Assembly: GCA_002077065.1 (NCBI GenBank)
Contig: NAJO01000010.1
Span: 868,001-932,000, forward strand
Origin: Cryoendolithus antarcticus
Lineage: Eukaryota > Ascomycota > Dothideomycetes > Cladosporiales > Cladosporiaceae
Direction: 5' to 3'
Length of the DNA stretch: 64,000 bases
Shown: positions 45,893 through 57,038 of the stretch, in pieces
Position numbering within the stretch: the first letter of the stretch is position 1
Layout: every line of letters begins with the position of its first letter
Made by a program: the position numbers and the translations under genes
The notes under the pieces: model-generated
Database searches by the model: none
What the model saw: the letters and a program-made list of their open reading frames with translations, nothing else
What the model was told of the DNA's origin: nothing

Positions 45893-46321
45893 CGACGAAG
45901 GGTCTGAGATGGAATCTGAATCAAGTCCGGAGACCTAACATGGCAGAACAGACAGGGCAACTAACGAGGCTCAAGTACGAGGAGGAAAGGCCTTTCAGGT
46001 ACGTACGCATTGCATTTCTTGATCGCAACTCATGATTACCATAAATTTGACGATTCCGCAAAAGACAATGTGGAGAATTGCTTTAGATTCTGATTGAGTG
46101 CAATACACGATGTGAGATGGTGTCCAGTGTCCCGCGTTCGTACTGACACTGCCGTCGCTAGTAGATACGAAACAGATGTGCGGGCTCAAGGCGCCCAGTA
46201 CAGTCGCGCGGGGGGTATCATAATGTCGTCTCTCAGCACAAGATCGGGGCTCGGAGGCTTGGCTAGTGATGTTTAGCCTCAACTTCCCGCCCGGCAGCCA
46301 CAACGCAGGCGTGTCGACTGC
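45893..46321. other. Convergent intergenic region
   Basis: This 429-bp stretch lies between the unassigned gene (plus) and NUF2 (minus). No gene, repeat or RNA was recognised. Confidence 0.4.
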
Positions 46322-47834
46322 TTAGATGCTCTGCTCCATCTCAGTGATGTAGAGCCTGATATGGCTCTCCATCTTCATGTACTCTTCCCGGGCACTCTGG
46401 ACTTCATGCTCAATCTGCTCCTTCAGGTCGGCCATCTACAGCAAGTCAGCAAGGCCCTTAGACAGTCATTAGCATGAAGGAAAAAGCGTACCTTCTTCTC
46501 CATCTGCTCAATTCGAATCCTTCTCTTTTCCACCTCCTCTCCCTTCTCCCTCCGCTCCAGACTCAGCTCCTCATACAACGCCTTCAGCTCATTCGTCCTC
46601 TCTTGGCTCTTCGCCGCCTTACTATCGATATCCGCCTGCAGCTTCTGCATCTTACTCTGCGTGCTCGCCAGCTGCCTCCGCAACATCGTCTCTTGCCTCT
46701 CCACTTCCCGCACATTGTTCGTCTGCTCAACGAGTGCGTCGCGGTTCTTGCCAGCTTTCTGCGCTTCTTCATCCTCTTTCGCTAACTCCACTGCGAGATC
46801 GGATAGTATCCTCGTCAGATTCGTGATGTCTGCGTGAAGTGTTGCGAAACTGTCACTACTCGTCTGCAGCGCGCGACTCCGTTTCTCAAGCCGCGAAATC
46901 TCGGAGTTGTCGCGGTTCAGGTTGTTCTGCAAGTCTCGGAGGGACAGCTCCAGTACTGCAGGCGACTGCTCGGTGTATGGCCGCAGCTTGTTCGCGTCCT
47001 GCCGGGTGTTCATCACTGCCACTGTGCGCTCCTCAAGCATAGCTTTGAACTTCGCCTGCTCGCTCTTGACGCGTTCGAGCTTGTCTGTCACCCGCTCCTG
47101 GCTTGCTTTCAGTTCCAGCAGTCGCGTCCGAAGCTCGCCAGTCCGCTTCTCCTTGTCTCGCAGCGCTTGCTCGACGTTCTTGCGGTTCTGTTGCATTTCC
47201 TCGAGTTGCTCTTGCTTTTCCTGGTTCGCCTGGTACAGCACTTCGATCGTGTTCTTCGTCCGCTCAGAGGAATTGTAGTGCTCATCTATCACGCTCGTCT
47301 GACTTTCTCGGAAGCGAATGAAGTTGATAATGTAAGAGAAGATCTTCACCAGCCTTGGATGCGTCGGCCGATATAGATCTGAGAACGTGAAGTCTTTGAT
47401 CCCGCACTCCTGCAGCAGTCTCCGAAGCGTGATGAAGAAGCCCATCAGCTCGCGTGTGTCGGCCGTGTAGATCCTGTCCGCTTCTTCGCCATACAATGAC
47501 TCGGCCGCTGCGCACATAGCCGGCGCGACGATTTCGCGAGTGGTGTTTGTGAGGAGCTCGGCGAACCATTCGAAGACCTTCTGGATCTGGAGCGGGTTGG
47601 GCTTGTGGAGATCGGAGAGCGCGAAGGGGATGCCTATGTCGGAGATGCAGCCGGCAATCTCTTTGTCGGACTGCGCATCTTGTCAGTAGCTGCTGTGAGG
47701 GCAAGTTGTGCGATTGAGTATACCAATGTCATGAATGCGTCTCCATCGTCTTCCTTTTTCTGCTGCTTCTGCTGGCTCGATTGTTGGGAGCTGCCGGCCA
47801 TGCTCATCCGCGGGTTGTGAGCCATGCTGGGCAT
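46322..47834 (-). CDS. NUF2: Kinetochore protein Nuf2 (Ndc80 complex)
   Basis: Subunit of the Ndc80 complex that links kinetochores to spindle microtubules. Three exons: 47834-47724, 47670-46492 and 46435-46322; introns of 53 nt (GTATAC..GCGCAG) and 56 nt (GTACGC..CTGACTTGCTGTAG), 467 aa. The start [14 protein letters not shown] is chosen for its fungal-type N-terminus; the ATG three codons later is also possible. The calponin-homology domain (about 35-165) includes [38 protein letters not shown] and [20 protein letters not shown]. The rest is coiled coil, for example [20 protein letters not shown] and [15 protein letters not shown]. The third exon supplies the end [20 protein letters not shown] and [12 protein letters not shown]. 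Confidence 0.93.
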
Positions 47835-48905
47835 CGTGGGAGTGCGTGTGTGTGCTCGAGCTTGTACTACGGTCAGTGGCAGAAGATCGAGGTGCTTTCG
47901 CGGTCGCATTTAAAGTTCCGCGATTGTAAACAGACGAGACGGAGTTCTGGCAACCGGGCCCTCGACATCACCTGCTCCATCGCATTTAGACTTTCTCTCA
48001 TCTGGGATTCATTGCGTTGGCATCCGCAGCCCACAAGTCAACCCATGGGTATTGTCAGTCGCAATATTCAGCACTTCTGCTGGCGCGGAACCGGACCCGG
48101 CCAGATTGGCCACCCACTTCGACATGATGCTCACGTGGACGCACCGCGGCTTGAATCAATGGCACCTAAGTCCGATCGCAACGTCGACTGTATTCCCATC
48201 ATACGTTTGCCAATACCGAGTAGAACCTGTTGATTACAGCTGCGTAGAGCATTGGTGTGCATACATGTATCGCTCACATGTTACAAGATCTCATTGTGGA
48301 GGCTACATCCGGCTGGACCACTTACAGGCTACGCATTTAATCACTGAGTCTCCGACTGCCCGTAACACTGCTCAACGGCTCTCGAAAATGAGTCTGTCAC
48401 TGAATGCAATACGGCACGACTCCACTCATCGTTGCCACAAGCTTCGAAGTTTTTCACGTCGAGACCGATAACATGTCCGCGACAATACGCTACGACTACT
48501 GCAGCGTCACTTCCTAGTCTCGATGGTTCCGATGTCCCATCGCAAGTCGACGGCAAGCTGTTGTCCTCTAGATGCGTAGAGCTGTGCTGGCCTAGTAGGC
48601 TGATTGGTGCATACAAGAGGGAGCTGTACTCGATAATTGAGACTGCAGTCTGCTTGGCGTACCGTCCCCTTGGTAGATTCCACATCTCCTCTTTTGACCC
48701 GAACCTCCTCTCTCGTCACTGCAACAGGCAGGACGCGGATGTTACGCTGAGGAAAAGTGTGAGTTCAACAAATTTCATGTCACTTACTCTGATATCTCTC
48801 GCGAGGACGTTGTCCTGCGCGCGCGCTCCTCCAAGCACTCTCGTTTGGCAGATCATTGTCCGCATATCACACTCGCTTAGCGCTGTCGCACAGCCTTCGA
48901 TCGCA
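47835..48905. promoter_or_regulatory. Divergent intergenic region between NUF2 and the wall-protein gene
   Basis: A 1071-bp region. ORFs on both strands (for example 48052-48471 and 48341-48685) show no protein-like features. It should contain the promoter of the secreted protein at 48906. No repeat or RNA was recognised. Confidence 0.4.
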
Positions 48906-51900
48906 ATGATGAAACCTCACACTTTGTTGCTCGCCGGCCTGGCTGCAGGCGTCAACGCTCGTACGTAGCAGCAGATTTTCGATGCTACATTGTATACAGC
49001 TAATATTTCGCAGAGGCTACCGCCCCTAATACGACGACAGCGACAGTGGTGCACTGTCAGACCGACAACAGTGTTCCTGCAGGGTCCAGCCTATCGACCG
49101 CTACGGCAACACTGGTCGTAGGCCGCGAGAAAGATTCATACATTAATTCGGTGTCGGAATGTGACGCTACCTCACTTTTCGCCTCTACGACGGTATACAT
49201 GGTGCCGGCAGCTACTACCGCGACAATGACAGCAGAGACGACAGTAATAGTCGTGCAGCCTACCAAGACAAGTTACGTCAGAATGTTCCTGGAGACCTCG
49301 TATGCTGATTACTATGCACCTGGGGCATGGACTGCGCCCGGAACAAGCGCCACTGGCTGGCCGAGCTCAACTTATGAGCCTGGGACATGGGAGAACATGA
49401 CAACAAGCTCATCTGTGAGTACCACATCCTCATCTACGAGTACGAGTTCATACTATTGGCCACTCACGCTCACGACTGGTCCCCTTACGACCGGTACTGG
49501 CGAGCCAGGGCCTACTGAGCCGGGTCCGTTCGTGAATATCACGACTGTGATCACTGATATTCCGTTGACACCCAATACTACGACGTATGTCGTCACGCCA
49601 CCCATCACCACTGGCCCAGTTGCGACTGGCACTGGCGACCTGACCACCTCCACGGAGCCAGGTCCATTTGTCAACACCACGACGGTCATTACAGAGGTGC
49701 CGTACCCCCCAAATACCACTACGATCATTGTGGCACCATCCATGAGCACTGGCGTTGTCTACACCACCGGAACTGGCGACTCGTACACGACCACTGAGCC
49801 AGGTCCATACGACAATACCACTTCCACTTTCGTAAACCCGACAGCGCCAATCACTACTGGTCCCTACTCGACTGGCACCGGCGATAGTTTCACCTCCACG
49901 GAGCCCGGCCCATTTTCCAACTCGACCACTACTGCCCCTCTCACCACTGGGCCGCTTTTCACAGGTACCGGTGAAGGATCTACTTCTACCGAGCCAGGTC
50001 CATATGTCAACTCGACCACTACTGCCCCTCTCACAACTGGCCCAATGGTCACTGGCACTGGTGAGGCATCTACCTCCACTCAGCCGGGCCCATTCTCCAA
50101 CACTACGACCACCAGCAGCACCGCAACTCCTGTGCCAAGTGGACCGTGCGCTGGCACTGAGGGCTCGCGCTACACCGATGCTAACGGTGTCACATACGAC
50201 GTCAGGTCAGGCTACGACAGCTCTGTCAACTCCTACAACGGTACCAACGTCGGGTCGATTGCCGAGTGCTACAACAGCTGCGATCAGCAGACTCCGCAAT
50301 GCACAGGTTTCACGTATGTCACCTCGGGGACGATCTCGGGCGTCTGTTACCTCAAGAGCGGTTACGGGACATTTGTGCAGAGCGAGAACACTGCACTTAT
50401 GTGCTCTACTTTCCTCGCGCCGCCGCTGTCGAACATGACCAACACCACGACCACCTACGCAGCGTCTGCATCTGGCAGCACCGTGCCGTACCCCGACACT
50501 ACCTCGGCGCCATTCCAAAATGCCACGACCACCTACTCTGCTCCAATTTACGCTACCGACACGGCAGTCTCTACCAGTGGAGTCTTCATCTGCCCAGACT
50601 ATATCGATCAGTGTGGCAACTTCTATGGCCCAGGCTGTTATACTTCCTACCCTGGCGTTCCTGCGCCGTCGTTCACTACGCCTTTCTGCTCTTTGAACAC
50701 CGCGCCTGTGACGAGCGCTGGTACTATCACGCCGATCGCGTCCAGCTCCGGTAGTCTCTTATACTCGAACAGCACTGTCCCAATAACAACGACTGAGGCC
50801 AGTGCCGGGACCATCACGCCGATCGCCTCCTCTTCGGAGTCCATCGTCATTTACCCTAACACCACCTCGACCATGCCCGTCGAGATCACATCATCTATCA
50901 CCCCGACTGGATCCGTCAGCTCGTACTCCACTGGCAGTATCCCATCGTACTCGACGTCGGATATCCTGCCTTACCCGAATACGACTTCGTTCACTACTCC
51001 TATCATTTCGACAGCGACTGTGACGGTCACGTACAGCGACGTCAGGAATGGTTCGACCTCCTACAGCATGTCCCTGTCCGTGTCGACTGCCACTCTCGTG
51101 AGCTACATCACAGAGACTACCACTGTCACGCAGAATGGCACAACGCTCATCCAGACCTCTGTCGTTCCGTGCACTGCGTGCGGGTCCGTGGCGACCACTA
51201 CCACTCCCGTGCCAGTAACGTACACTTCGTCATCAAGCAGCGCGAGAGTGACATACCCGGCAAACTTGACTTCCACCTACCCAGCCTCAATCAGCTCATA
51301 CACCGGGCTCAACAGTTCGAGCAGCACTCGTACTGGCTCTCGCAACACGACAACAACCTCGGCGCCTATTACCGTCATCACGAGCTCAGCACCAGTCACA
51401 ATCGTTCCAGTCACCGTGCTCACCACGGCTGTGATTACCGTCCCATGCACTGCTAGACACTGCACCGGCAAGAAGACCACCAGCTTGCGTACCGATAAGC
51501 ACACCACCAAGTCACGGATCACTGCCTCGTGCAGCACGTTTCCACCAGTGTACACCACTGGAACCTACACGTTCGTCACGACGATCACGGACACCGCTAC
51601 CCCATCGTCGGTCTACACAAAGACGACTACTAGCTGTCCTGTGTGGACACTTCCTCAGTCTACGACTTGGGTGTATCCTAGCAACGTCACCACCACTGCT
51701 GCTAAGAAGACGAGCGCAATCACGAGCTACACTAAGACCACTGTCACTGCCTCATTCGTCACGACCATCACGAAAGGTAACTCAACGACTTGCTCGACGG
51801 TCTGGACCACCTATCCCACTACCGCGCCTTGGACATCAGCCCAGACCAGCTACACCTCGTGGTATACCTGGTCGTCATCTGTGCCGGCTTCCACCACCTC

Positions 51901-52597
51901 GGCCAGCTACGACACGACCCAGACTACGACCCAGACTGTTACGTCGGGTGTGACAATCACTCAGACCTACTCGAAGTCCAGCTCGGCTTCGTCTGGATCT
52001 TCGTCGGTGCGGACGTCGTCGCCCGCATCGAGCTTGAGCTCTGCCGGCCAGTCTAGCGCTAGCCAGTCGTCTGCCAGTCAGACCTGGTCGCAGAGCTACA
52101 GCAGCGCATCACAGTCATCTGCACGCCAGTCCTCGGCAAGTCAGTCATCGGCTGCAAGCTACAGCACCGCCTCGGCGTCCACTCCAGCGACCAGCTCAGC
52201 TACCTGGTCCTACAGCTCCGCCTCGGCCACCACCCCGGCTACCTGGACATATGACTCCCCCAGCAGCTCAGACGAATCGCCAACATGGACCTACGGCTCC
52301 AAGACCACCGAGTCTTCCACCCCGGCTGTCAGCTCCACATGGACCTACCCCAGTGTGTCTAGCAGCCCTGTCGCACCAGTGACTGAGACTGCTACCTCTG
52401 TGCAGAGTGCAACCTCCACGAAGGGTAAGTCATCCACTACCATGATCGCCAGTTTGCAGATGACTGACTCAGACTTCACAGGTTCACCCACATCGTCAGC
52501 CAGCACGACGGCTAGCGCAGCTGCCAACATCAAGGAGGTTGGCACGCAGAGTTTAATGGGTATGGTGGCTGTTGCTGGGTTGATGGTTTTGTTGTAG
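48906..52597 (+). CDS. GPI-anchored, Ser/Thr-rich adhesin-like cell-wall protein with tandem repeats and a PAN-like domain
   Basis: Three exons: 48906-48960, 49014-52424 and 52482-52597, giving 1193 aa. Intron 1 (53 nt, GTACGT..CGCAG) splits the signal peptide MMKPHTLLLAGLAAGVNA-Q. Intron 2 (57 nt, GTAAGT..TGACTGAC..CACAG) is stop-free and a multiple of three, so retention would add 19 residues. Residues 170-384 hold six degenerate repeats with core TTGP..TGTG...STEPGPF.N.TTT. About 395-486 is a Cys-rich PAN/Apple-like domain (CYNSCDQQTPQCTGFTYV, GVCYLKSGYG). A second Cys cluster lies at about 544-577 (CPDYIDQCGNFYGPGCY). The rest is Ser/Thr-rich, with WTY/WSY motifs near the end and a hydrophobic tail (LMGMVAVAGLMVLL) after small residues, as expected for GPI attachment. 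It is probably heavily O-glycosylated and wall-linked. Confidence 0.82.
49469..50112 (+). repeat. Six degenerate tandem coding repeats in the wall-protein gene
   Basis: The unit is about 30 codons in copies 4-6 (ITTGPYSTGTGDSFTSTEPG and similar) and is stretched to 36-46 codons in copies 1-3 by extra TTVITEVPYPPNTTT-type segments. Every copy keeps TG-x-x-x-TGTG(D/E) and (E/Q)PGP(F/Y). The last two full copies are the most alike, which suggests recent duplication at the 3' end of the array. Confidence 0.8.
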
Positions 52598-53386
52598 AGG
52601 AGAGGAGATGAAGAGATGGAGAAGAAGCAGAAAATGAGACGAAGGAGCGGCGTAAGGAGTTGGGGGAGGTGAATAGATTGCATAGATTGAAAAGTTGGGG
52701 GAGGGTATTGGCGGCTACATGGTTATGTAGCTCCTAGTACTATCAGTTGCTTGGACTCCAATTTATGGTCTGTATCCGATATCTATGGTGTTCACAGCGC
52801 CAGCTCGATATGTGTCATTCGTGCTATGGTGCCCTAATGTCTCGGTAGGGGCTTGCGCAATCTTCGGCTACGGAGCGGCTGATCGTCGCTGGGATACCTT
52901 GTCTTTGTGTGACAGCTGCAGCACGAGATCACATCTCGATAGTCCTGTGCACTTAAGCATGTGAGACGTCTTTCATTGTGCCTACCAGGGTTTGGAGGCT
53001 AAATTGTAATATACTTGCGGTGACGCTGATCGCGTAAGTTGGACAGCAGTAGCGTTGATCATGACATGACAATCTTTCGCCCGCGGAAGCGATATCGATG
53101 GCAGCCCGTGCACGGCGCCTCTTTGTGGAGAGGGTGCATTGGCTGCATCTCAAACCTGCCTCTTCAAGCTCGAGAGACACATGGCGGCCGCGGCAGGGTG
53201 GGCATGTGAGACGACGACAGCAGCCACTAGTCACATTGGCGCATGTGCAAGGTAGGTACTTTCCTGATCACCTTCATCTCTGCATCTCGTTGTGCCTACA
53301 TGTATCGTTGGTGCGGAGTGGTGGTGAGTATAGTAGCATCAATCAGATGCGGTACAGTGTAGAGAGCGCATAGATATACAGCGACT
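52598..53386. promoter_or_regulatory. Intergenic region upstream of the GH72 gene
   Basis: This 789-bp region lies between two co-oriented wall genes. It should hold the 3' end of the first and the promoter of the second. No separate gene or repeat was recognised. Confidence 0.4.
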
Positions 53387-54911
53387 ATGGCATCGGTAAG
53401 TAGTGTGGCCAACATCAGTGTTATGTCTGCCCTGCTGACCAGTTCAGATGTTGGGCCTGTTGGCCTTCGCTCTCAGCGCATGCACCCTCGGCGTCCACGC
53501 CCTCAACCCAATCGTAGTACAAGAGCAGGAGTTTATAGATTCGGTGACAAACCAGCGCTTCATGGTTCTCGGCGTAGACTACCAACCTGGCGGCCAAGGC
53601 GCATACAACCCAGTCAATACCGCAGATCCACTTTCCAATGGAACGATATGCCTACGCGACGCAGCGCTCATGCAGAATCTGGGTGTGAACACGATCCGAA
53701 GCTACAATGTCGATCCTGCATTGAACCACGACGAGTGCGCCAGCATCTTCAACATGGCAGGCATCTACATCATCTTAGACGTCAACTCCCCGCTGGGCGG
53801 CCAGTCTATAGACCGGACGAACCCCGCCAGCACGTACAATACTGGCTATTTGTCGCACATCTTCGGCGTAGTCGAGGCGTTCAAATCCTATCCCAACACT
53901 CTTGGCTTCTTCGCCGGCAACGAAGTTATCAACGACGTTGCGACTGCGGCCCAGAACCCACAGTACATTCGTGCGGTGCAACGAGACCTGAAAAACTACA
54001 TCGCAGCCCATGCTTCGCGGCCGATACCAGTCGGCTACTCGGCCGCAGATGTGCGAGAAGTGCTGCAAGATACGTGGGCTTATTTGCAATGCGACAACTC
54101 TGCCAATGGCACAGATCCATCACGATCAGACTTCTTTGGTCTAAACTCCTACTCCTGGTGCGGTACCGGCTCGTCCTTCCAGACGTCAGGCTACGATCAG
54201 CTTGTTGCGATCTTCAGCAACACCACAATCCCAGTCTTCTTCTCAGAGTACGGATGCAACGACCCGCAACCCCGAGTCTTTGATGAGGTTACTACGCTCT
54301 ATGGACCCGAGATGACGGTCATGAGTGGCGGGCTAGTCTACGAATGGACGCAGGAGACTGCAAACTACGGCATCATCACCACTTTTCCTAACGGCTCTGC
54401 CCAGCTGCGAGGAGACTACGATGAGCTCGAGGGAAAGTACAGTCAGTTGAACCTGACTCTTATCGAAAGTCGGAATAACACTGCCACCACCCTCCAACCG
54501 CCGAAGTGCAACTCCAGTCTCATTAGCGCGAACGGCTTCAGCACTAACTTCAATATTCCCTCGCCGCCTGATGGAGCGCAGGCGCTCATAGCAGCGGGCA
54601 TCTCCAGTGCACCGACAGGTTCCATCGTGTCGGTTACGCAAACGGCTGTGCAAGTGCAGGTACTTGCCAGCAATGGAGCAACAATAGGTGGGTTGAGCAT
54701 CACGAGCGCTACTGGAGCTAATGCACCGGGTGGCGGGAGTCTGCAAACGGGGGCTGTGAGTAGTGCAACGAGTGCTGCGAGCAGTGCGGGGACGATTACA
54801 GGAGGCGCAGCGGCGGCCACGAGCAGTTCTGCTGCAGTTCCGACCGCCATTGTTCATGGCGTTCTGGCAGCCGGCTGCGCTGGCGCGGTGGCTGTTTTGA
54901 TCGCATCATGA
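53387..54911 (+). CDS. GH72 beta-1,3-glucanosyltransferase (Gel/Gas family), GPI-anchored
   Basis: Cuts and rejoins beta-1,3-glucan chains, elongating wall glucan at the cell surface. Exon 1 is only 9 nt (53387-53395, Met-Ala-Ser), then a 52-nt intron (GTAAGT..CTGCTGACC..TTCAG), then 53448-54911, giving 490 aa. A start at 53448 is an alternative and loses just three residues. The signal peptide is LLAFALSACTLGVHA. The catalytic domain has VLGVDYQPGG, NTIRSYNVDP, GFFAGNEVIND (acid/base Glu) and PVFFSEYGCND (nucleophile Glu), and VYEWTQETANYGI. A Cys-containing segment (PPKCNSSL) is followed directly by a Ser/Ala/Gly-rich stretch and a hydrophobic end (VLAAGCAGAVAVLIAS). There is no CBM43 (X8) module, so it belongs to the Gel1/Gas-minus group. 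Confidence 0.92.
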
Positions 54912-55460
54912 TACTACACTATAGGTGACGGCGGAGTGAAATAGACTCTATACCACCACAGCGCAGTATTATGGTTAGACGTGCAAACAGACAACTGACA
55001 GCACAGCTAGTTGTGCTTTATCAAAAGCAAGACAACGAACGTCGACAATACGCATGTCATGGGGAATGCTAATGTTATCCCTCGCAAAGCTGTCCTCTGC
55101 TCAATCCTCTGGACGCTTCGTCGATACACGATGCTCTGGCCACCGGCCTCGTATGGTAGCCTTCGTCGGTAGGATCCTCTTTCATTGTCTCTTTTATTAT
55201 GTTGGCAACACTCTGGACTTCGAGAGGAGCAAGATGTTTCCGGTCGCTTTGTTTGTCAGAGCATGGGATGGGCTACAATGAAAGGATACCCTCGACATCG
55301 CTAGGAGATGCGGAAGCACACTGCTAGTCTCTCGCAGTAGAGATTGTACACCGTCAGCGCACTGCGAGTATACCACTTCTTCGCGCAAAGCGCAGTATCG
55401 TCAGACAGACCTGCCCGAACGTCCACAGCCTTAACCCGGTGCCACGTTTCCGCAGCTTTC
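54912..55460. promoter_or_regulatory. Intergenic region upstream of the Arg-rich gene
   Basis: This 549-bp stretch lies between the GH72 gene and the gene at 55461. No conserved ORF, repeat or RNA was recognised. Confidence 0.4.
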
Positions 55461-56066
55461 ATGGATCGCCTAGCTCGTGACGCCCAGCGCGTCTACGGCG
55501 GCCCAAGTGGCTATGGCGGCGGCGAGCAGCAACACTCCCACCGCAGATACAGCACAGTCCGCGATCCAGCCCACTTCAACGACCCTCGCCTCCGCCGCAG
55601 TCTCGCGCCCTCCCCACCACCTGCAGCGCGCAACATTTTCGGCTTCGGGGGTGGCGGACGCCGCCGCTCATCACACCACCACCGCGCCGCTCGCAGCCCG
55701 TCTCCTCGTCGCGACCGAGGCGAGGCTGACCGCGCGCGCTTCCACCAGGGTCAGCTGAACTTGTACCGCGAAGACAATCGCGCAGCTGGAGAGCGGTACT
55801 TGGAGGAGAGCTCGCGTCATCGATCGGTCGCTCGTGACCCGTATGGGAGTCGGAACGATGATGGCTTCAGGCGGAGGTATCATGAGGGGGAGCTGAATCG
55901 CCACAGGGAGTCTAATCGCAGAGCAGCGACAGAGTATGTGAATACTGATTTAAGGAGCCGAGGGGCGCGATTGGGGACTTACACAGGGAACAGGGGAGGG
56001 GATGCGCGGGATTTGTTGAGGGAGGATGTGATGAGGCGGTATGGAAGGATCGGGGAGAGGTACTAG
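55461..56066 (+). CDS. Small Arg/Gly-rich basic protein of unknown function
   Basis: Single exon of 201 aa starting MDRLARDAQRVYGGPSGYGG. Residues 13-30 are Gly/Tyr/Gln-rich, then RRYSTVRDPAHFNDPRLRRS, a Gly run with RRRSSHHHRAARSPSPRRDR, and two related blocks: HQGQLNLYREDNRAAGERYL (about 95-115) and HEGELNRHRESNRRAATEYV (about 142-161). The duplication of an H.G.LN..RE.NR.A...Y unit supports real coding sequence. It ends LLREDVMRRYGRIGERY. Composition suggests a nucleic-acid-associated or disordered protein. The open frame extends upstream without an obvious function, so the first ATG in the Arg-rich frame is used. Confidence 0.6.
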   Translation: MDRLARDAQRVYGGPSGYGGGEQQHSHRRYSTVRDPAHFNDPRLRRSLAPSPPPAARNIFGFGGGGRRRSSHHHRAARSPSPRRDRGEADRARFHQGQLNLYREDNRAAGERYLEESSRHRSVARDPYGSRNDDGFRRRYHEGELNRHRESNRRAATEYVNTDLRSRGARLGTYTGNRGGDARDLLREDVMRRYGRIGERY

Positions 56067-56773
56067 ATTGTTGAGCTTAGTTTCCCTGTGTATAAATCGT
56101 ATATGTATGCCCTCACTGACTTCATACATGTAGAGTCAGGCTGTATCTCAGACGACGGAGCTTAGACCTCGAAACGTGCAGCTGTCACACAAGACAAGGC
56201 ACCCCAGCGACGATCTGCCGCGCAAGCCTCTGTATTCAGAATTAGGTGCGCTGACACCGACGTTCATGCAAATAACATGTACCTTAGCTTATCATATGAC
56301 GACAACGTGCCTCTTCCTATTATTCACACCAAGGAACTGGAAACTCCATACAGAGTACAATCGCACTCTTGTCGCCCAGAACAGGTTGATGAGGTGCTCA
56401 TGCTATGAGAACCCACTGTCCGAGCCGCGAGAAAGCCGCAAGAAACGCAACATGGTATCATCGTATCATCATTGGCGGGCTATATAGAGATGATTGCCTG
56501 TCAGAATTACGGGTCACACATTGTCAGTCTGAGGGTGCACGAGGGCCTCGGGCAGCACAGACTTCCTGCGTCCTACGATCGCACAAATCTTGTTCTCAAT
56601 CCCGAATACTGAAGACTACATCAGCAACAGGAAGTCTCCCATTGCCAATCCGCCATATCCAGCTCCATCTACGATCTCACTGCTCACCCAGTCCCTACCC
56701 ATTGTCTGACCTCTACTTCCTACACTCGCCGCCTCCTCCGCCTGACTCGTCACCACCGCTTCCGCCACCGCTA
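56067..56773. other. Intergenic region left of the foldback element
   Basis: This 707-bp stretch between the Arg-rich gene and the inverted repeat contains no recognised gene. The ORF 56405-56827 runs into the repeat and is Pro/Ser-rich noise. Confidence 0.4.
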
Positions 56774-57038
56774 CCGCTAGATTTGCGTGATCTGGTCACC
56801 TGGCACCAACTGCAATTGCCAGAATAATTGCACGCAGGTCCCAAACACTCAAGGATGTTGGGATCTCAATGCTTATAGGGTGGCACTTTCCTTTCGCTTC
56901 GCCGGAGGCGGATGCGCTGCGAAAGATGCTCCCCTGTGATCGTTGAGCTTCCAACATCCTTGGATGTTTCGCACGTGCGTGCAATTGTTCTGACAGTCGC
57001 AATTCGTGCCTGGTGACCAGATCAGGCAAATATAGCGG
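56774..57038. mobile_element. 265-bp foldback (long imperfect inverted repeat), possible MITE remnant
   Basis: The left arm starting CCGCTAGATTTGCGTGATC and the reverse complement of the right arm (ending GATCAGGCAAATATAGCGG) match along roughly 130 bp. The outer ends include a perfect 13-bp pair, TGATCTGGTCACC/GGTGACCAGATCA. Over an 81-bp stretch I counted 14 mismatches (8 transitions, 6 transversions), about 83% identity. Other matched blocks are CAATTGCACGCA and CAAGGATGTTGG. The centre is near 56906. There is no ORF of note and no clear target-site duplication, so it may be an old non-autonomous foldback element or a hairpin-forming locus. Confidence 0.7.

Noticed and set aside
48052..48471. 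140-codon plus-strand ORF upstream of the wall-protein gene
   Set aside because: Random-looking His/Ser/Arg-rich translation without splice signals or family resemblance.
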